DNA of 64,000 nucleotides from Charina bottae (Eukaryota > Chordata > Lepidosauria > Squamata > Charinaidae). The translations under genes and the position numbers were made by a program. Shown one piece after another: positions 1 to 28,350 of the stretch (position 1 is its first letter; every line of letters starts with the position of its first letter). The stretch spans positions 40,791,463 through 40,855,462 of the forward strand of contig JALMGJ010000005.1 in the NCBI GenBank assembly GCA_023362775.1. Reading direction: 5' to 3'. The notes under the pieces are model-generated. The model was given only the letters and a program-made list of their open reading frames with translations, was not told the DNA's origin and did not search any database.

Positions 1-466
1 CTCCTTCCTGCACCTAACTTCTGAATGTAGGGGGACCATAGAGAGGAAGAACATGTTGTACATGCTCAGAGGTGCTTGCTTTGTTACATTTTGTGTATGC
101 AAGGGCTCTGGCATGTGGCTGAAAATGGGCTCCTGGGTTGAAATCTAGTGAGTCCTGGCAGAAACCAAACCCCCAAAGAAAGATGTCACAGTTCCTGAAT
201 ACCCCTTCTTGTCTGAGAGATTTTGATCAGGTCTCTGTCCTACCATGAAGAGCCAGGAAGTTTCAGGCCCCTGTTTACCCTTCAGTTAATAAATGAACAG
301 AAATCAACACAACTATCTAAACGTGCAGTTTTGAATGATTCTGCCTCCAACCAAGAACTCTGTGGTATATGTGTGTACGTAGAGCACAAAGAGAAGAGCT
401 CAGCATTAAAAATTCTTTCCCTCCCACCACTATCACCACCACAGGTGGAGTGGGCTGGCACTTGAC

Positions 467-473
467 TATAAAA
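467..473 (+). promoter_or_regulatory. CPN1: TATA box of CPN1
   Basis: TATAAAA lies 101 nt upstream of the CPN1 ATG. A start site about 25-30 nt further on would give a 5' leader of roughly 75 nt with no intron. A GTTAAT half-site resembling HNF1 lies near 284, which would suit a liver gene, but that site is weak. No transcription data are available here. Confidence 0.6.
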
Positions 474-573
474 CTGGAGAGAGCTGGTTCGAGCTTGCAT
501 TTTAGTTGCTGTTAAGAAGCAAGCTTGCACAGTTTTCATCTCCTGCAAAGAGCTGCTTGCCATCCAGAGAAAG

Positions 574-15974
<15,401 letters not shown>

Positions 15975-16115
15975 AGACAGTCCTCCTCTAGATAAAAGCC
16001 GAAGGAGCCATGCCTGACATGCAATGTCAACAATAGTGGCACGCGAACTTTCTAAGAAGCACCCAGCCCTCTGATGACCCTCACAATCATGAAATGCATC
16101 TAGAGCTTCCTGCTT

Positions 16116-16121
16116 ATTAAA
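16116..16121 (+). terminator. CPN1: Candidate CPN1 poly(A) signal (ATTAAA)
   Basis: ATTAAA lies about 140 nt after the CPN1 stop in an AT-rich stretch. It is the first poly(A)-like hexamer downstream and would give a short 3' UTR. Use of a later site is possible. Confidence 0.5.
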
Positions 16122-17259
16122 TATATATTTCACTGCAATGTGGACTTAAAACTCTTTCTGAAGGAGTACAGGCATTAGACTCTTCTGTTCTATGATATTC
16201 TAATCAGTCCTGTGTTTTAATTTCTTGCCTGCCTTTTGGCTTATGCCCCTTCTAATGCTGTGGAGCTCCTAGCAGTCTTGAAGACTGAGCCAATTAACTA
16301 CACATGTAAATCAGCTCCATTCCTGCTCTAGAGAAAATGTTGCATGACAGTTTTACAGCACTTCCTGTGGAGCTGCAGAGGGAGTCATCTTCCTCTGGAG
16401 GGAGCTCCTACTTTACCTCATCCTGCTTTCTGCCTCTGGGATTCCCCTCCCCCACCCCAAATCTCCAGAACTGAAGACCATGATAGCTTCTTTCTTCCAC
16501 ATCCTATCCTGCTGAACAGAGGAGTGGCTATCACCCTACTTTCCCCTAATGCAGCAAGGAGAACAGTGAGGAGCCTTCAGTTTTTGTTGACCAGTTCTCC
16601 CCATTGGTGGGCTGGAGAAAATGCTGTCTACTCAAACAAGCAGGCTTTATGGACACTTGCGGTTGCAAAACCAGTGGCACAGAAGATAAATCCGAAGTGT
16701 CCTTTATCTCATTTGCCACTTGTATTACTATTGATATGTAGCCACATCAAAGTTGTTATAAAGGTGATAAACGTCAGCAATTATCTCTGTACATACATAG
16801 GCATTTAGGACTCTGGATGTCCATGCAAATAATGCACAAAATGTGGCAGTAGCCTGAGCAGTGTTCCAGATCTGAAGTAGATGTCATTCAGAGCCCACAT
16901 GGATGCTCATGTAACACTTGTCACCAACATGACAGTTAAAGAAACTGTATTCTTTTCCTGAGCTCATGTGACATATCTGAATTAAGGGGGTTCTGAAAGG
17001 TATTATGTATGTAAGGTATTACATATGCTCCAAACTGCCTTTCCCTTTTGAATCCAAATCACTGCACAGTCCTAGTTTCTAGAGTAAAGAACTATACGTG
17101 CAGGAGCATGGCTTGGGCAAAATTGAGCTTTGGTTGTGCTTGTGGCATACTGCCCAAAATATGCCAGAACTGACCACTACTGTCCTTACTGTTTAAAAGG
17201 AATGTTGCATGTACAATTAGAGCTGGTAATCTAATCTAATCCTTCATATGTTACTGAAA

Positions 17260-18780
17260 AGCATTATGTGAAAACCTTGATTGACCAAATCCATGATGGG
17301 TGGCAGAGGGCAATTTTTATTGATCTATCTAGTGACATATGGCATACGGAAATTGCAGTTTTGAATTTGGGAGGAGTAAATGGTAAAAAGTGTGAATGAA
17401 GAAATTGAAAGAAAGAAAAATAGAAGCTGCATGAAAGGCCTGAAATATATGGATTGGTATCATCCAGGTTGCTGTAGGTAGGTACATATGAAAGTCGGAC
17501 TTCATTGGATAGTGATATTTGCATGTTATAGTATTCTGCAGTGAATGGTGATAACTGAAGGTGAATTTTGGGAAAAAAACTGCAGAGTTCTGAATGAATG
17601 TGAACCAGGGGGGAAATATTCTGTTGGGAGACATGAATGGATGGGTGGGAATGAGACAAAGAGCACAGAAAGACTGATTGGGTCATTTGGAGATCCAAGA
17701 ATAAATGACAAGGGTAATTAGTGATTTATTTCCTTAAAAAAAGATCTGTTTTTTTTGAGTACATGGTTTAAGTATAAGTCTGTTCATGCATATTCATGGC
17801 AAAGGAATGAATATAAAAACATGATTGGATTGTTTATGATGAAAGATTGAGAGAAGGTGATGGGAAATTCTGATGAACCACAGAAATGGTACAAAATGAA
17901 AAAGAATTCTTGGTAGAATGATGAAGTGAAAAAAGTTGTGGATGAGAGAAAAAATGGATAAAAGAGAACAATTGCTGCAAAAATGAGGAAGCATAGATGT
18001 GACATTGAGCAAAATTTGGGAGGAACATGCAGATTTATGCCTGGCAAGATGTGTGCAAATCAGAGTTTTGCTCTTCAGCAAGTCACTGAGAAATGTATGA
18101 ACGTGAAAAGGAATGTTTATTGTACTTTTGTTGATCTAGAGAAAGCATGTGACATATAGACTGAATTATGGAATGCTTTGAACTATTATGAAGTTGAAGG
18201 TTGGTTGCTGAATGCAATGAGCTATATGTAATGGAAGTAAATAGTGTATGAGAGAATAAATGGAATGTTTCTTGAATGGTTCAGTTTGAGCAAGAAGTAA
18301 GGAAATGTGATGGCCCCTTGCCTGGTTATGTATTTATGATGAAGTTAGACATTTGTTGGTTGAGGACATTAATGTGTGTGTACTTTTTTATGCAGACAAT
18401 GCAGTGTTGGTTAAGAAAGTTAGATAGACTGTATGATGCAACAAGGAAAGGTGTGTTTCTGCGGGAAAATGAGCAAATGGTTATAAGTTATACATAAATG
18501 GTGAAAAAATAGAGCAAGTAGATGGATCTTGGTAGTATATTTATTAAAGATGGGAAAATGAAGACATTTTAAGATAAGTCTAATACTATTTAGTATGGTC
18601 CTGAGCACTGTTTTTTTGACTTTCTCATGGAAAAATCATGATAGAAAGTTAGTAGTACATAACAGTATCTGCTCCAGAAATACAACATCTAGGTTTGTAA
18701 TGAAGGCCATTTCATACCATGCATAGCATAGCTATAACAAACCTTTAATATTATCCATGGTTGTAGATGATCCAGTGAAT
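17260..18780 (+). mobile_element. Decayed RTE-like LINE (endonuclease and reverse transcriptase remnants)
   Basis: On the plus strand, broken frames contain LLGDMNGWVG (endonuclease, near 17620), FVDLEKACD (RT motif near 18130), EGWLLNAM, INGMFLEWF, and FFYADNAVLVKK (near 18390), where the catalytic YADD has become YADN. INGEKIEQVD follows near 18490. Many stops and frameshifts make it an old inactive copy. The clade is inferred from motif order. Confidence 0.75.
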
Positions 18781-19714
18781 AAGATAGTTATTTAGTGATG
18801 CTGCTGCCAAACAGTATACAATAGGGGCAATGGGAGAAGAAAGTGTTTTGAACGTTAAGCATGATCATGTGCAGAGACCTAAATACAGGCAGGCCGTATA
18901 ACCATGTTGCTTCCCAGAAACTGAGGGTCTTACCATTCAAAAGTTAATGCAGCTGATCTGCCTTTGCCTCTTTAGTGATTGCTTTTTTTGGTGGGAGAAA
19001 TGATGGAACAGGAGGCATGAAAACAATAAAGGGTTCCGAGAGGAAAATTCCGCTTCCTGTCAACCTTCATAAAATCCAATGATTCCATTCAAGGTGACTA
19101 CAGGATAAAAGTCTTGTCTGGAAGCATCTTGAGATTAGAAGAGTAACACTTCCTCAAGAACATTACTGTAGATTGCAAGAGCCTACATTGCCCTCTTCTG
19201 GGCATTGGAGAGTAATCATGGGGAAAAAGTTATAATTAGATGCTTTTAATCAGTTGTGCACATGAATATTGGAAAAAATTCCAGTGCATTTCATTGAAAA
19301 AAAAATCACATACAAAACAATAACTGTTAAATCTTTGTGGCACAACTCTAGTATTCTGAATTATAGATACTAACCTTATGTGCCTGCTCAAGCCAGCCCA
19401 ATATGAGTTTATTAAGATGTGAGGTCCCAGATCCCAGCCTTTCTATACATCATCGGGCCTGCTGAGTTAATGCTATTCACCTATCTTTGAATCAGCAAAA
19501 ATTGTCCCCTCTCCTGACTCTATAGTGACCATTACAAGTTACTGCCAGATGGTGCTGCCCTGATTGTGTGTCTGCAATGCATACTTCTGGCTTTGCATTC
19601 TCCCCTTCAGTGTGCCACCAGTTGGAGGGAAAACCATCTGCCCATCGGAGCACTGTGGCAGGATTCTGTCTATAATTTCTAGGCTTGTTTTCCTATGCTC
19701 CTCTTCCTATAGTC

Positions 19715-19785
19715 CAGTGTTTCTCAACCTTAGCAACTTTAAGATGTCTGGACTTCAACTCCCAGAATTCCCCAGCCAAACACTG
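19715..19785. mobile_element. Short palindromic hAT-type element, internally deleted
   Basis: Starts CAGTGTTTCTCAACCTTAGC and ends CAAACACTG. It is flanked by a perfect 8-bp direct repeat CTATAGTC (19707-19714, 19786-19793). Same family as 25146-25250 and 46120-46254. Confidence 0.8.
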
Positions 19786-20110
19786 CTATAGTCCATTTTG
19801 TCATAACCCAAGTTCAATAAAGTAAAAACCAAAACAGAACAGATCAGAGTTATGAAGGGAGTTGAGTCACAAGCAACACTTTTACTCTGAATTTCTCTTC
19901 CCTTCATTTTCTTTCCTTGCAGACTCCCAAATTTATCTGGGTTCTCTTTGGAATGCAATGGTGGTGGAGGTCCATCTTTTCAACATTACACTAGTTGAGC
20001 TTACTATTCTATTTCACTGGTACACAATTCCACTGTTTTGCTACTCCAGCCTTGCACTAAACCAGTAAGGGTCATACTGTAGAGTTAAAGCACTTACTGC
20101 TAATTAAGTA

Positions 20111-20447
20111 AAGGTAAAGTTTCCCCCCGCACAGTTGTGCAGTTGTGGCCGACTCTAGGGGCCGGTGCTCATCTCCGTTTGTTAGCCGAAGAGCCAGCGT
20201 TGTCCAAAGACGCTTCCACGGTCATGTGGCCGGCATGACGCACGCGGAACGCTGTTACCTTCCCACCGAAGTGGTACCTATTCATCTACTTGCATTTGCA
20301 TGCTTTCGAATTGCTAGGTTGGCAAGAGCTGGAGCTAGTGTGGGAGCTCACTCCGCACGCAGGGCTAGGGATTCGAACCTCTGAACTTGCAATCTTCCAA
20401 TCGACAAGCCTGGCATCTTACCCGCTGAGCCACCACACCCCCGCTAT
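20111..20447 (-). mobile_element. Sauria-type tRNA SINE
   Basis: Full-length minus-strand copy with an A box (TGGCTCAGCGGG) and a B box (GGTTCGAATCC). It is flanked by TAATTAAGTA (20101-20110, 20448-20457). Confidence 0.9.
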
Positions 20448-22829
20448 TAATTAAGTAGTCTAGAACTATTGTGCAGTTCTGATCAACCAGCAGCACAACG
20501 TTGCTATATACAGCCATATGCAGAGATAACTGCAGAATGACGGCCGGGGACCAGAGGGAAGGGGGTTTACCCACATCCGCCTGAAATGACAAATAAGCAC
20601 TCCTCTGATTCCATCTGCTGTTGATTACCTGACTTCACTTGCAGTGTAATGGTTGAAGTATAACAGATTTTACACACTTTGGGCTGCCATTGAAAGCTGT
20701 TGGTGTAAGGGAAAGAACTTATGCCTATCTCACTCATAGAGTGGAGACAAGATGAACACAACATCATAGTAAAACAGAAGAAAAAAGATGTTGCCAGGGC
20801 ATGTTGGTACTATACCCAGGTGCAAGTGGGACAGATACACATGCAGAGAGTGTCTCACAGTACCACTGTTGGAGAAAAAAATCAACTATGATTGCAGTTT
20901 AATTTTGTACACGGAATGCAAGGAGGCACTGTATTCTCCTACACCTCGGGCAGCAAAATGTCTTGGACTAGCTTTGACTGGATCCCACTGTTTAGCATAT
21001 ATTTTTATTTGATATCTGAGCCCATAAACCATATACAATTTGGTTTGCATTTTTGATAGTTCAGAATTTCCAAGTTAAATATCCCTGAGAAGATAAACAT
21101 CCATATTCCGTATGGAATTGGCTTTTATAAAGTCAGTCCAAGTTTGCAAAACAATTATCAAAGCTTGCAAATTATTTTGTGAACTTTGAATTTGCTAATA
21201 AATTTGTCGTAATGAAGATCTTATTTTCCTCATGGCCAGTGTAGCTGTTTATGTTAATTCACTCCAGATGAACACTGCTTTGGAAAACACCATATTTAAG
21301 ACAAGTAGCATTAAAATTAAGGTTATGAATACATGAAATATAGGCCAGACTTGTAAAACTTACCTTCTGGTTCTCTGGCATTTCTCCCAACTATTTGATG
21401 GAGTTTTGAAGGTTAACAAAAGAACTTCAAGCAGCTAACAACAATCTTGCAGAGTAGAAGCATGGACCAGCAGGGAACTTGCACTTTAAGCTTAATTGCG
21501 TTCAGAAATAAATTCAGTCTTCACACATTAGTTAGATGAAGAAAAATAGAGATAGCTTACATTTATTCAGTAGATCTGGGTACGAGTAGATTCATAGTAG
21601 ATCTGCGTGCAAGCGAGATGAAATGGATGAGAGCTGCATGGTGCAGCCCTCCTGCTTGCAGGATTTTGGAACTTAGCTTAATTTGAAACCACTTCTAAAC
21701 ACTTTTTGCCAATTGGGCTGATTCTGTCTATCGACAACAACTATGTTCTTGCAATTTATTGCCATATTATAAAGAATTTGCAGGCCAATTTGCTTTGGAA
21801 ATTGGTCAGTGGAAACAGAATACTGATGCAAAGAATTATTCTCCTTACTGTTTTTTTTACACATTTGTAATAGTTTCACACAAATAAGAACAAGATACAA
21901 AAACATTTATGAAAAGTACACACTGTACATAATCTTATGTATTGGATCTGTCCTTAAAGAAAGAAACAACATAATTTGTTCCCACAGCAAATTGTATCTC
22001 TCTCTGCAGCACATGCTTTCTGACAAAACTGCTATTGTTACATTACTAAAAGGGATGCATAGTGTTAAACTAAACATACAAATAATCTAATGGGACATTA
22101 TAGTACAGTAGAAGATCTTTGCTTAGCTGGGAGTAATACTTCATAAATAATTAGTGAAAGAAATTGGATAGCCTTTACAATCTTTCCTAGCATTCTCAAT
22201 GCATGGCAGCAGCAGAAAGCTATTTAAACTTAGATTCAGAGCAGTGGGAAAGGGAGATCCTCAGAATTACACTTTGTAGTAGGGTGGGCAATCTGTGGCC
22301 TGCTTACTGTCCTCAATCCCCCCCTTTTTTTTAGCCATGAGAGTCTCCAGAAATTGTCACTGAAATTCTCCAGCAAACAGCTTAAAAAAAAGAAAGGAAG
22401 AGCATTTTGGGTGATTATTTTATGTAACAAAAGTTAAAGACAACTTTGGGAGAACTACATAATGGTGGGGGAAAACAGACTCTCACTAGTCCTGGCAAAA
22501 GACTACCGTAGATTATATCTAGCTTGTAACATAAAGACTATCTACTTGAATTCTCTTCTGATTTTCAGCAGCAAATGGATTTGTGTATCTCAATGGGATG
22601 AGAACAGTTTTGACACTTAAGTGCTCGGATTTATTTTCACTTGTACAGTAATTCATATACTGCCTTCTCCTAGGACTCTGTATCAACCTTAAAACCAACA
22701 AAATAAAATTATCTACATGATACTTCCTCTTTGGGTTGGTTATTTCCAGCTAAGTTGCATTTTCTGCCCTTAATGCTAGGTGGGGGGAAAAATGCTTTGG
22801 CTGGTTTCTGAAAGAAAACAGGAAAGGGG

Positions 22830-23250
22830 CCATATTCACAAGCTGTTCCATAGCCAAGGGGCTGCTACTGAGAAGGCCTGTTCCCTTGTCTCTCTCCCCC
22901 TTGTCACAGAAGAGGGACTTTCAGCCTCTGTTCTTGGCTTGTGCACAGTAGAGAGGCAGACTCTGCCTGAATCAAACAGTTCCAAAGGTTACAAGGACCT
23001 GAACCACAATGGACCTTAATAGGTGATAACCAGTACAGTACCTTGAATTGGACCCAGAAGCCTACTGATAACCAATGCAGTTCCCATAAGATTGGTCAAC
23101 ACTGGTACAGCACAATAAAGCCAATCAGCAGGTTGGCAGCTGAATTCTGACTAGTTCTAGCTTCCAAATTGCCTTCAAGGGCAACCCTATGTAGAGTGAA
23201 TTGCAATAATCCAAATGTGAAATGGCAAGAGCAAGAGTCGCTGATGCCAG
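22830..23250 (-). mobile_element. L2/CR1-type LINE fragment, ORF2 C-terminal region
   Basis: The minus strand reads LHWLSVGFWVQFKVLYWLSP, matching the HWLPVxxRxxFKxL motif, with further LINE-like sequence on both sides. The plus-strand ORFs at 23169 and 23278 are shadows. Confidence 0.65.
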
Positions 23251-24139
23251 AACCTCCTGAGCCAGAAACGGTTGTAAATGGTGCCCCTGCCAAGGCTGAG
23301 AAAAAGCCCTCCAAGCTGCACTCTTTCAGGGGGAGTGCCACCCCATCCAGAACTAAAAAAGGAGGAAATCTGGAACCCCCAAATGGAAAATTTAGAAATA
23401 TTTGCTGCTGCTTCCCAGAAATCTTTGGAAGAGTCCTTATCCCTACCTCATTTTATGGATAAGGCAGGTCTGAGGGCTCTCCTTCACTCCATCTGCCTAT
23501 GGAAGCATGTAAACTGTTTCAAACCTGACTCCGAGGTCAGCCACATTCCCACCCCACCAACCCCATGGCCTGAGCAAGACCTGCAAAAGCTTTTCTGTTT
23601 GGGAACTTTATCGTTATTACAACATCCTGCTATTATTGAGGCCTGAACTGGTTTTTGCTTTAAAAAGTGGGGTTTTTTTTCTGAATAAGTAATGTGAAAC
23701 ATTTACATATGGCAGCTATTTAAGCCTGACATAATGGCTCAGCACCTTCACTGTTCCCATCTCCGTGCTGCCTATTTTTACACAGGATGATTTCATACAT
23801 CCCACTAAGCTATAATAAGGTTGCTTTGATTTTGGTCTCTAAAAGCCAAAGTGTGTCTTGGCCAATGCTTCATGCTGCAGGGTTTGGTGTTTTTCACACA
23901 GCAGCTCTCTGTGCCAATTCCTTCCCCTACTGAGAGGGCTTTCAAAAGCAAGCTGAGGGGGGGCGGGGGGGAGAATCTGCAGGTCAAAGAAAATAGTCCA
24001 AATCAAAGGCCCCATTGGGAATGCTTTACCAGATGATTCCTGCCATATCTCGACTCTCTGAGAATTGTGCTTTTTTTGTGCCAAGTTATTTTGAGAAAGG
24101 TGGTGGAAGTATCAGAGGTGATACTGAAGGCTGGTGCTA

Positions 24140-24800
24140 AAAGGAGGCGATTCGCGATGCACCCCGGGGCTACAGAAGACTCCGGAGACTCGGAATTAGT
24201 TTTCAGTGCTTTTAAGCCCGTGCACAGTTCCATTCCCTCGCCTCTGGAGCGAGCCTGGAGGGCAGCAGGCTTTACCCGCTGCAACACGTCGGCGTTAGAC
24301 TTTGGTACTGCCCGGGCAACACGCGGCAGCGGCCGGCCGCCTCCAGCCCTGAGTACGCTCGGTGGCGGAAAGGGGGCGCTGAGAACGCAGCAGGCTGGAG
24401 AGGGCGGCGACTCGGGGCGGGCGAGGCTGAGCTCCGGGCCGCGGCTGCTCCCGGGGGCCAAGCCAGAGGGAGATCTGCGGGGCTGGAGCGGCCGAAGGGA
24501 CCGCGCAGCAGGTAGGGGCTGCAGGGGACGGCGGAGGGGGAAGGATCCGACGGGGACGCCCCTTTCCGCGTCCGCCCTCGGGTTTCTCTGGCGGTTCAAC
24601 TTCGCTCGCGTCCAAAAGGGTTCTCGCGGTTCTCGCGTGGAAACTCCTTCGATGGGGCCCCAACTCTCACTTCATGGCTTCTTCTGGTCCCATTGAGCGG
24701 CGCGGCGCTGCCTCGGTCACCTCAGTGCCTCATCTGCGGTAGGAAACCCGGCCATCTCCCCTCCCCTCCCCTCCCCTCCCCATCGCGTCCTGCAGGCTTC
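24140..24800 (+). promoter_or_regulatory. DNMBP: GC-rich, CpG-rich island; putative DNMBP promoter
   Basis: About 650 bp of GC-rich sequence with frequent CpG, sharply different from the AT-rich surroundings and not part of a recognised repeat. It lies between the end of CPN1 and the first DNMBP coding exon, where a housekeeping-type promoter and noncoding exon 1 are expected. Long ORFs on both strands here have the arginine, proline and glycine bias of translated GC-rich DNA and are not credible proteins. Confidence 0.6.
24200..24511 (+). other. DNMBP: Putative noncoding exon 1 of DNMBP
   Basis: Within the CpG-rich island a good splice donor (CAG before GTAGGG) occurs at 24512. DNMBP's first recognised coding exon at 43600 begins nine nt before its ATG at a splice acceptor, so an upstream noncoding exon must exist. 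This is the best place for it. The left boundary is a guess. Confidence 0.45.
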
Positions 24801-25145
24801 AGAAGGACACGTTGGACCCGCTTTCTGTAGATTCGTCCCTCACGAACACACGCTCATTCTCCGGACATCGTATTTTCCCACAGTTCCCTGGTGCCAGTGC
24901 CCAACCTGGTCATCAGCCCTCTCCCAGGAAGGGTGGGAATGACGACTTTCTGTCACTCGGTTTTGGTTCCATCGACCGGAGATTTTGCTTTACCGCTCGT
25001 TTTATGTCACTCCAGTATAACTCCTGTATAGGAATTACTCTAAGAATGTAGACTCAGAGGCAGCTCGAGAGAGTTGACTGTATCTTTCCACTTTTCCTTT
25101 TCCTTGGTGTTGACGGGGTTTGTCAGTATCACTCATTCCTTAATT

Positions 25146-25250
25146 CCGTGTTTCTCAACCGTGGCAACTTGAAGATGTGTAGACTTCGGCTGGGGAATTC
25201 TGGGAGTTGAAGTCCACACATCTTCAAGTTGCCAAGGCTGAGAAACACTG
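25146..25250. mobile_element. Short palindromic hAT-type element
   Basis: The two halves are near-perfect inverse complements (CGTGTTTCTCAACC to GCTGAGAAACACTG). Flanks are CCTTAATT / CCTTAATC (25138-25145, 25251-25258), an 8-bp duplication with one change. Confidence 0.85.
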
Positions 25251-26515
25251 CCTTAATCCAAGACACAGCCAACAACTGACATTCATCCTGCCCTTTGAAA
25301 GGTTAATTCCAGCATCATAATTGTTGATGCTTGCTCAGCATTTTAAATTGTGAGCAAGATTCAAAAGTTGTGTCATAGTCGTCTGTTTTTTCTGAGGATT
25401 GAACTTGGAAGTAAAAGAGTATAATACATGTGTGTGAAATTTCTCTTTTAAGATATCTAGTTTCCTTTAAAAACATATGCTGGAATGAAAAGGGGGAAAT
25501 GCTGCAAAGAATTATTGCCATTAGGAATATGCCCTTGTTTGATTTTGGTTTGATACTTTGTGCATTTTTTGTTTTTAGTTTAATAAGTATCTCAAAACTA
25601 GAATGGAGTGAGCTAAAGTTTTCAAAAATACTTTTTCCCTTGAGATAATAGTACCCAGTTAACAGAGATTCTTTCAGAACCTTCCTAAATCAGGGGTGTG
25701 TTTGAAGTCTCTTGAACCATGTGATTTCTCTTTCTTCGTACCTCAGGGCCTTTGAACAGATGTCTGTTAAAATGATGTTGGAGTTTAGATTTCAGTTCAT
25801 ATTTTCTAGGTTCACAGTCCAACCCCAGTGAATGTCCAGAAAGTTCTACAAATTATAACATTAGTACAAATATTACGTTGTATCTTGGTGATGCTGTGAG
25901 AATTACTTAGCGCCTTTCTCCATTACCAAGTTAAAGTGCCACCCACTCACCATTGAGTCAGTGTTAAACAATGCCAGCATACAATTCACTACCCTTATTG
26001 CTTATTCCTGTCCTGACTCCCTCCAAAATAATAGGAGGTGGAATCTAATAGATTTTACAACTGAAGATGACGTAAGCTTGTTTCATTTGTGGGCTGGGGG
26101 ATGAGATGAAGGCAATATTATACAGGCAAAGCATAAAAAAGATGTTGCCATGGCATATTTATGCTGTTGTTAGGTGCAAATGGGAACATGGCCTTAGATA
26201 TTCATCTTCACTGAAACTGCATCGCGTATTGTCAAATTCCTGGACTGGGCACACTTGGGCATTTGTCATGATCCACACATGCTTTACAAGGGCTCTCTTG
26301 GGCTGATGGCTTCCCAGCCCTCATTTCTGTTTCTTACCACCTTTTGGGCCTTGCGGTGCTGCCAATTCTGGAGCAACTAATTTTTCTTTGACATTTGATT
26401 CTCAAACTCACTTATGAATGTACCTGGGGGTGGCACTTTAATGAGCTTTTATCACCTTGAGTTAAGCCAATTCCTTCCCATGGTATGATAAATTTTACCC
26501 TGTGGCAGCAACTTT

Positions 26516-26630
26516 ATTTATTTATGTATGTATGTATGTATGTATGTATGTATGTATGTATGTATGTTTCGATTTCTATCACCGCGCCATCTCCCAGGAG
26601 GGGACTCTGGGCGGTTATAATGGTGAATAT
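26516..26630 (-). mobile_element. L2/CR1-type LINE 3' tail (minus) with (TATG)n tail
   Basis: About twelve TATG units (26521-26567) are joined to CGCGCCATCTCCCAGGAGGG and GACTCTGGGCGGTTATAA, the antisense of the common LINE tail. Confidence 0.7.
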
Positions 26631-27035
26631 TCAGCTGGGCAAGCCTGCTTGCTTGGAAGTGTGCATATTAGGGAAAGGGTATGGTGGGAGCAGCAGCATG
26701 ATTGCAAGGAGGCCAAAGTGCCATCTGGTGCTGAAGGCCCCACCAATGGGGCTCCGTAAATGCTAAGCATTGGGCTTTGGCATGTGTATGCCACATGTTA
26801 AGTTATGACTTGCAATTTCCATGTAGAAATTGGTTAGACAGTGAACTGATCCTAATTGGCTTAAGTTTTTCACTTCCTCTAATGCCTTTTTTGTAGCTAT
26901 TCATTTATAGATATCAGTTCATTTGCAAATTTGGGGATCATTTTTAAGAGTTCCTAGACCTGGGTTGTTGCTTATTCAGTGTTTCTGAATTCATCCTTCA
27001 TAGGGCTAACAGTAGCATATAGAATGACAGAAAAG

Positions 27036-27125
27036 AGAATTATTTATTTATTTATTCATTATTTAAATTTATATGACCGCCCATCTCCCCCAACTGGGGA
27101 CTCTGGGCGGCTTACAATGAAAAAA
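27036..27125 (-). mobile_element. L2/CR1-type LINE 3' tail (minus)
   Basis: (TTTA)n followed by GACCGCCCATCTCCCCCAAC and GGGGACTCTGGGCGGCTTAC. Confidence 0.75.
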
Positions 27126-28284
27126 AATAAAGAATTAAGTTTTCTTCAACTTATGTTTCGTAGACGGGAGCCTCTTTGGGGTTGTAAATAGGAATAGATA
27201 TCACCACAAAGTCTTGCTAAGCATACTTTCTAGAACAATTTTCTATCTGCTGAAGGCTTGTGAATTTGAATGGTGTCACTTGCACCCCTTTAAAGGACAT
27301 CTCTCAATGTTTGCTTGTAGCTTTAGCTGGTGATCGGCCTTTCTTTGCTCAAGTGGTTTTGAAAGAGCTTGAAGGCGTTTCTGCCTATGGTGGAACATGA
27401 AGACCAGATGTTCATTCTAGAGGGATGGTTCACATCAGTGCTGGGAACAGCTGTACTATTATTTCATATGCCCTGGTAATAGTCATTTTGCTGATTGATC
27501 TCAAAATAAACAGTAGCCTTTCAGCACTGGAAATTATGTAACTTATTCAAGTTCTTATATACTCCACGCATTTATAGCAGTTCCATTGTCAATATTGTGT
27601 ACAGACATGCCACTTTTATATGATGTGTATCTGAAAATATCACAGATGATATCCCAATTTTATCACGTAATCCATCTCTTAGTGCTCTGTTAAATAGATA
27701 CTAAAACTTCCTGCAATGCTACTTGATTGTCTTCGGACAAATGCTACATAGAACCTTTCACCTTAGCTACTGTATTATCTTACCACCTGCTTCCTTCATC
27801 CCTGGACTTTTAACACATAGTGTATTTTTGTATACAGTACATCCATTCATTTACTCCAGACATCTTACTACAGTAATATATGATCCTTTCTTCTCTTTTT
27901 GAGGACAAATTAGATGGTTTCTGTTTTTTGAGGGATCAGGCTTATTCTATATTTTCACAGTTTTGTTCCTTTTACCCCTCTTTTTTGCAAAGGGTTATAA
28001 GCGCTATTGCTGTATGGAAAACTATGTGTGCATTTAGCATTTTTAAAGTAAATATAAGCCATAATTCTGAGGCTGGCAAAATATCTACTGGGACAAAAAG
28101 ACATAACATAAGCCAGAATGTAAAGAGTTCTCTTCTGGAGCTAATCTCTAAACCAGTTGTCTCCTAATTTATAACTCTTAACTTATGTGGGATATTATTC
28201 TTTTTACTGTATTCAATTTAATTTTTTAATGTCATTTATCAGTATCATCATGATTCATTGTGTCTGTGTTTAATATATAGAACA

Positions 28285-28350
28285 CATTAATATTTATTAT
28301 TATACATGTTTATATTCTACCTTTTCTTTGGGAGCTGAAGGTAGTGTACA
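28285..28350 (-). mobile_element. SINE or LINE tail fragment
   Basis: Short stretch TTTATATTCTACCTTTTCTT then GGGAGCTGAAGGTAGTGTAC, similar to the end of the element at 34640-34870. Confidence 0.4.

Larger units (their letters stand above)
16122..24139 (+). other. CPN1-DNMBP intergenic region
   Basis: No protein-coding gene recognised. It holds a decayed LINE (17260-18780), a hAT-like short element (19715-19785), a SINE (20111-20447) and an antisense L2 fragment (22830-23250). The rest is unassigned AT-rich DNA. ORFs at 16344-16808 and 17264-17698 (minus) show no family features. Confidence 0.6.

Noticed and set aside
16344..16808. 154-codon ORF downstream of CPN1
   Set aside because: No domain, no splice signals that fit, biased but not gene-like composition, and no repeat or neighbour support.
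17264..18081. Overlapping minus-strand ORFs rich in Phe, Ser and His
   Set aside because: Antisense shadows of an AG-rich decayed LINE on the plus strand.
22780..23646. Plus-strand ORFs of about 80-120 codons
   Set aside because: Overlap an antisense L2 polymerase fragment; no independent features.
24003..24696. Two long ORFs (198 and 209 codons) on opposite strands of the GC-rich island
   Set aside because: Composition is that of translated CpG-rich DNA (Arg, Pro, Gly, Ala); both strands are open at once, and neither has a domain or splice context.
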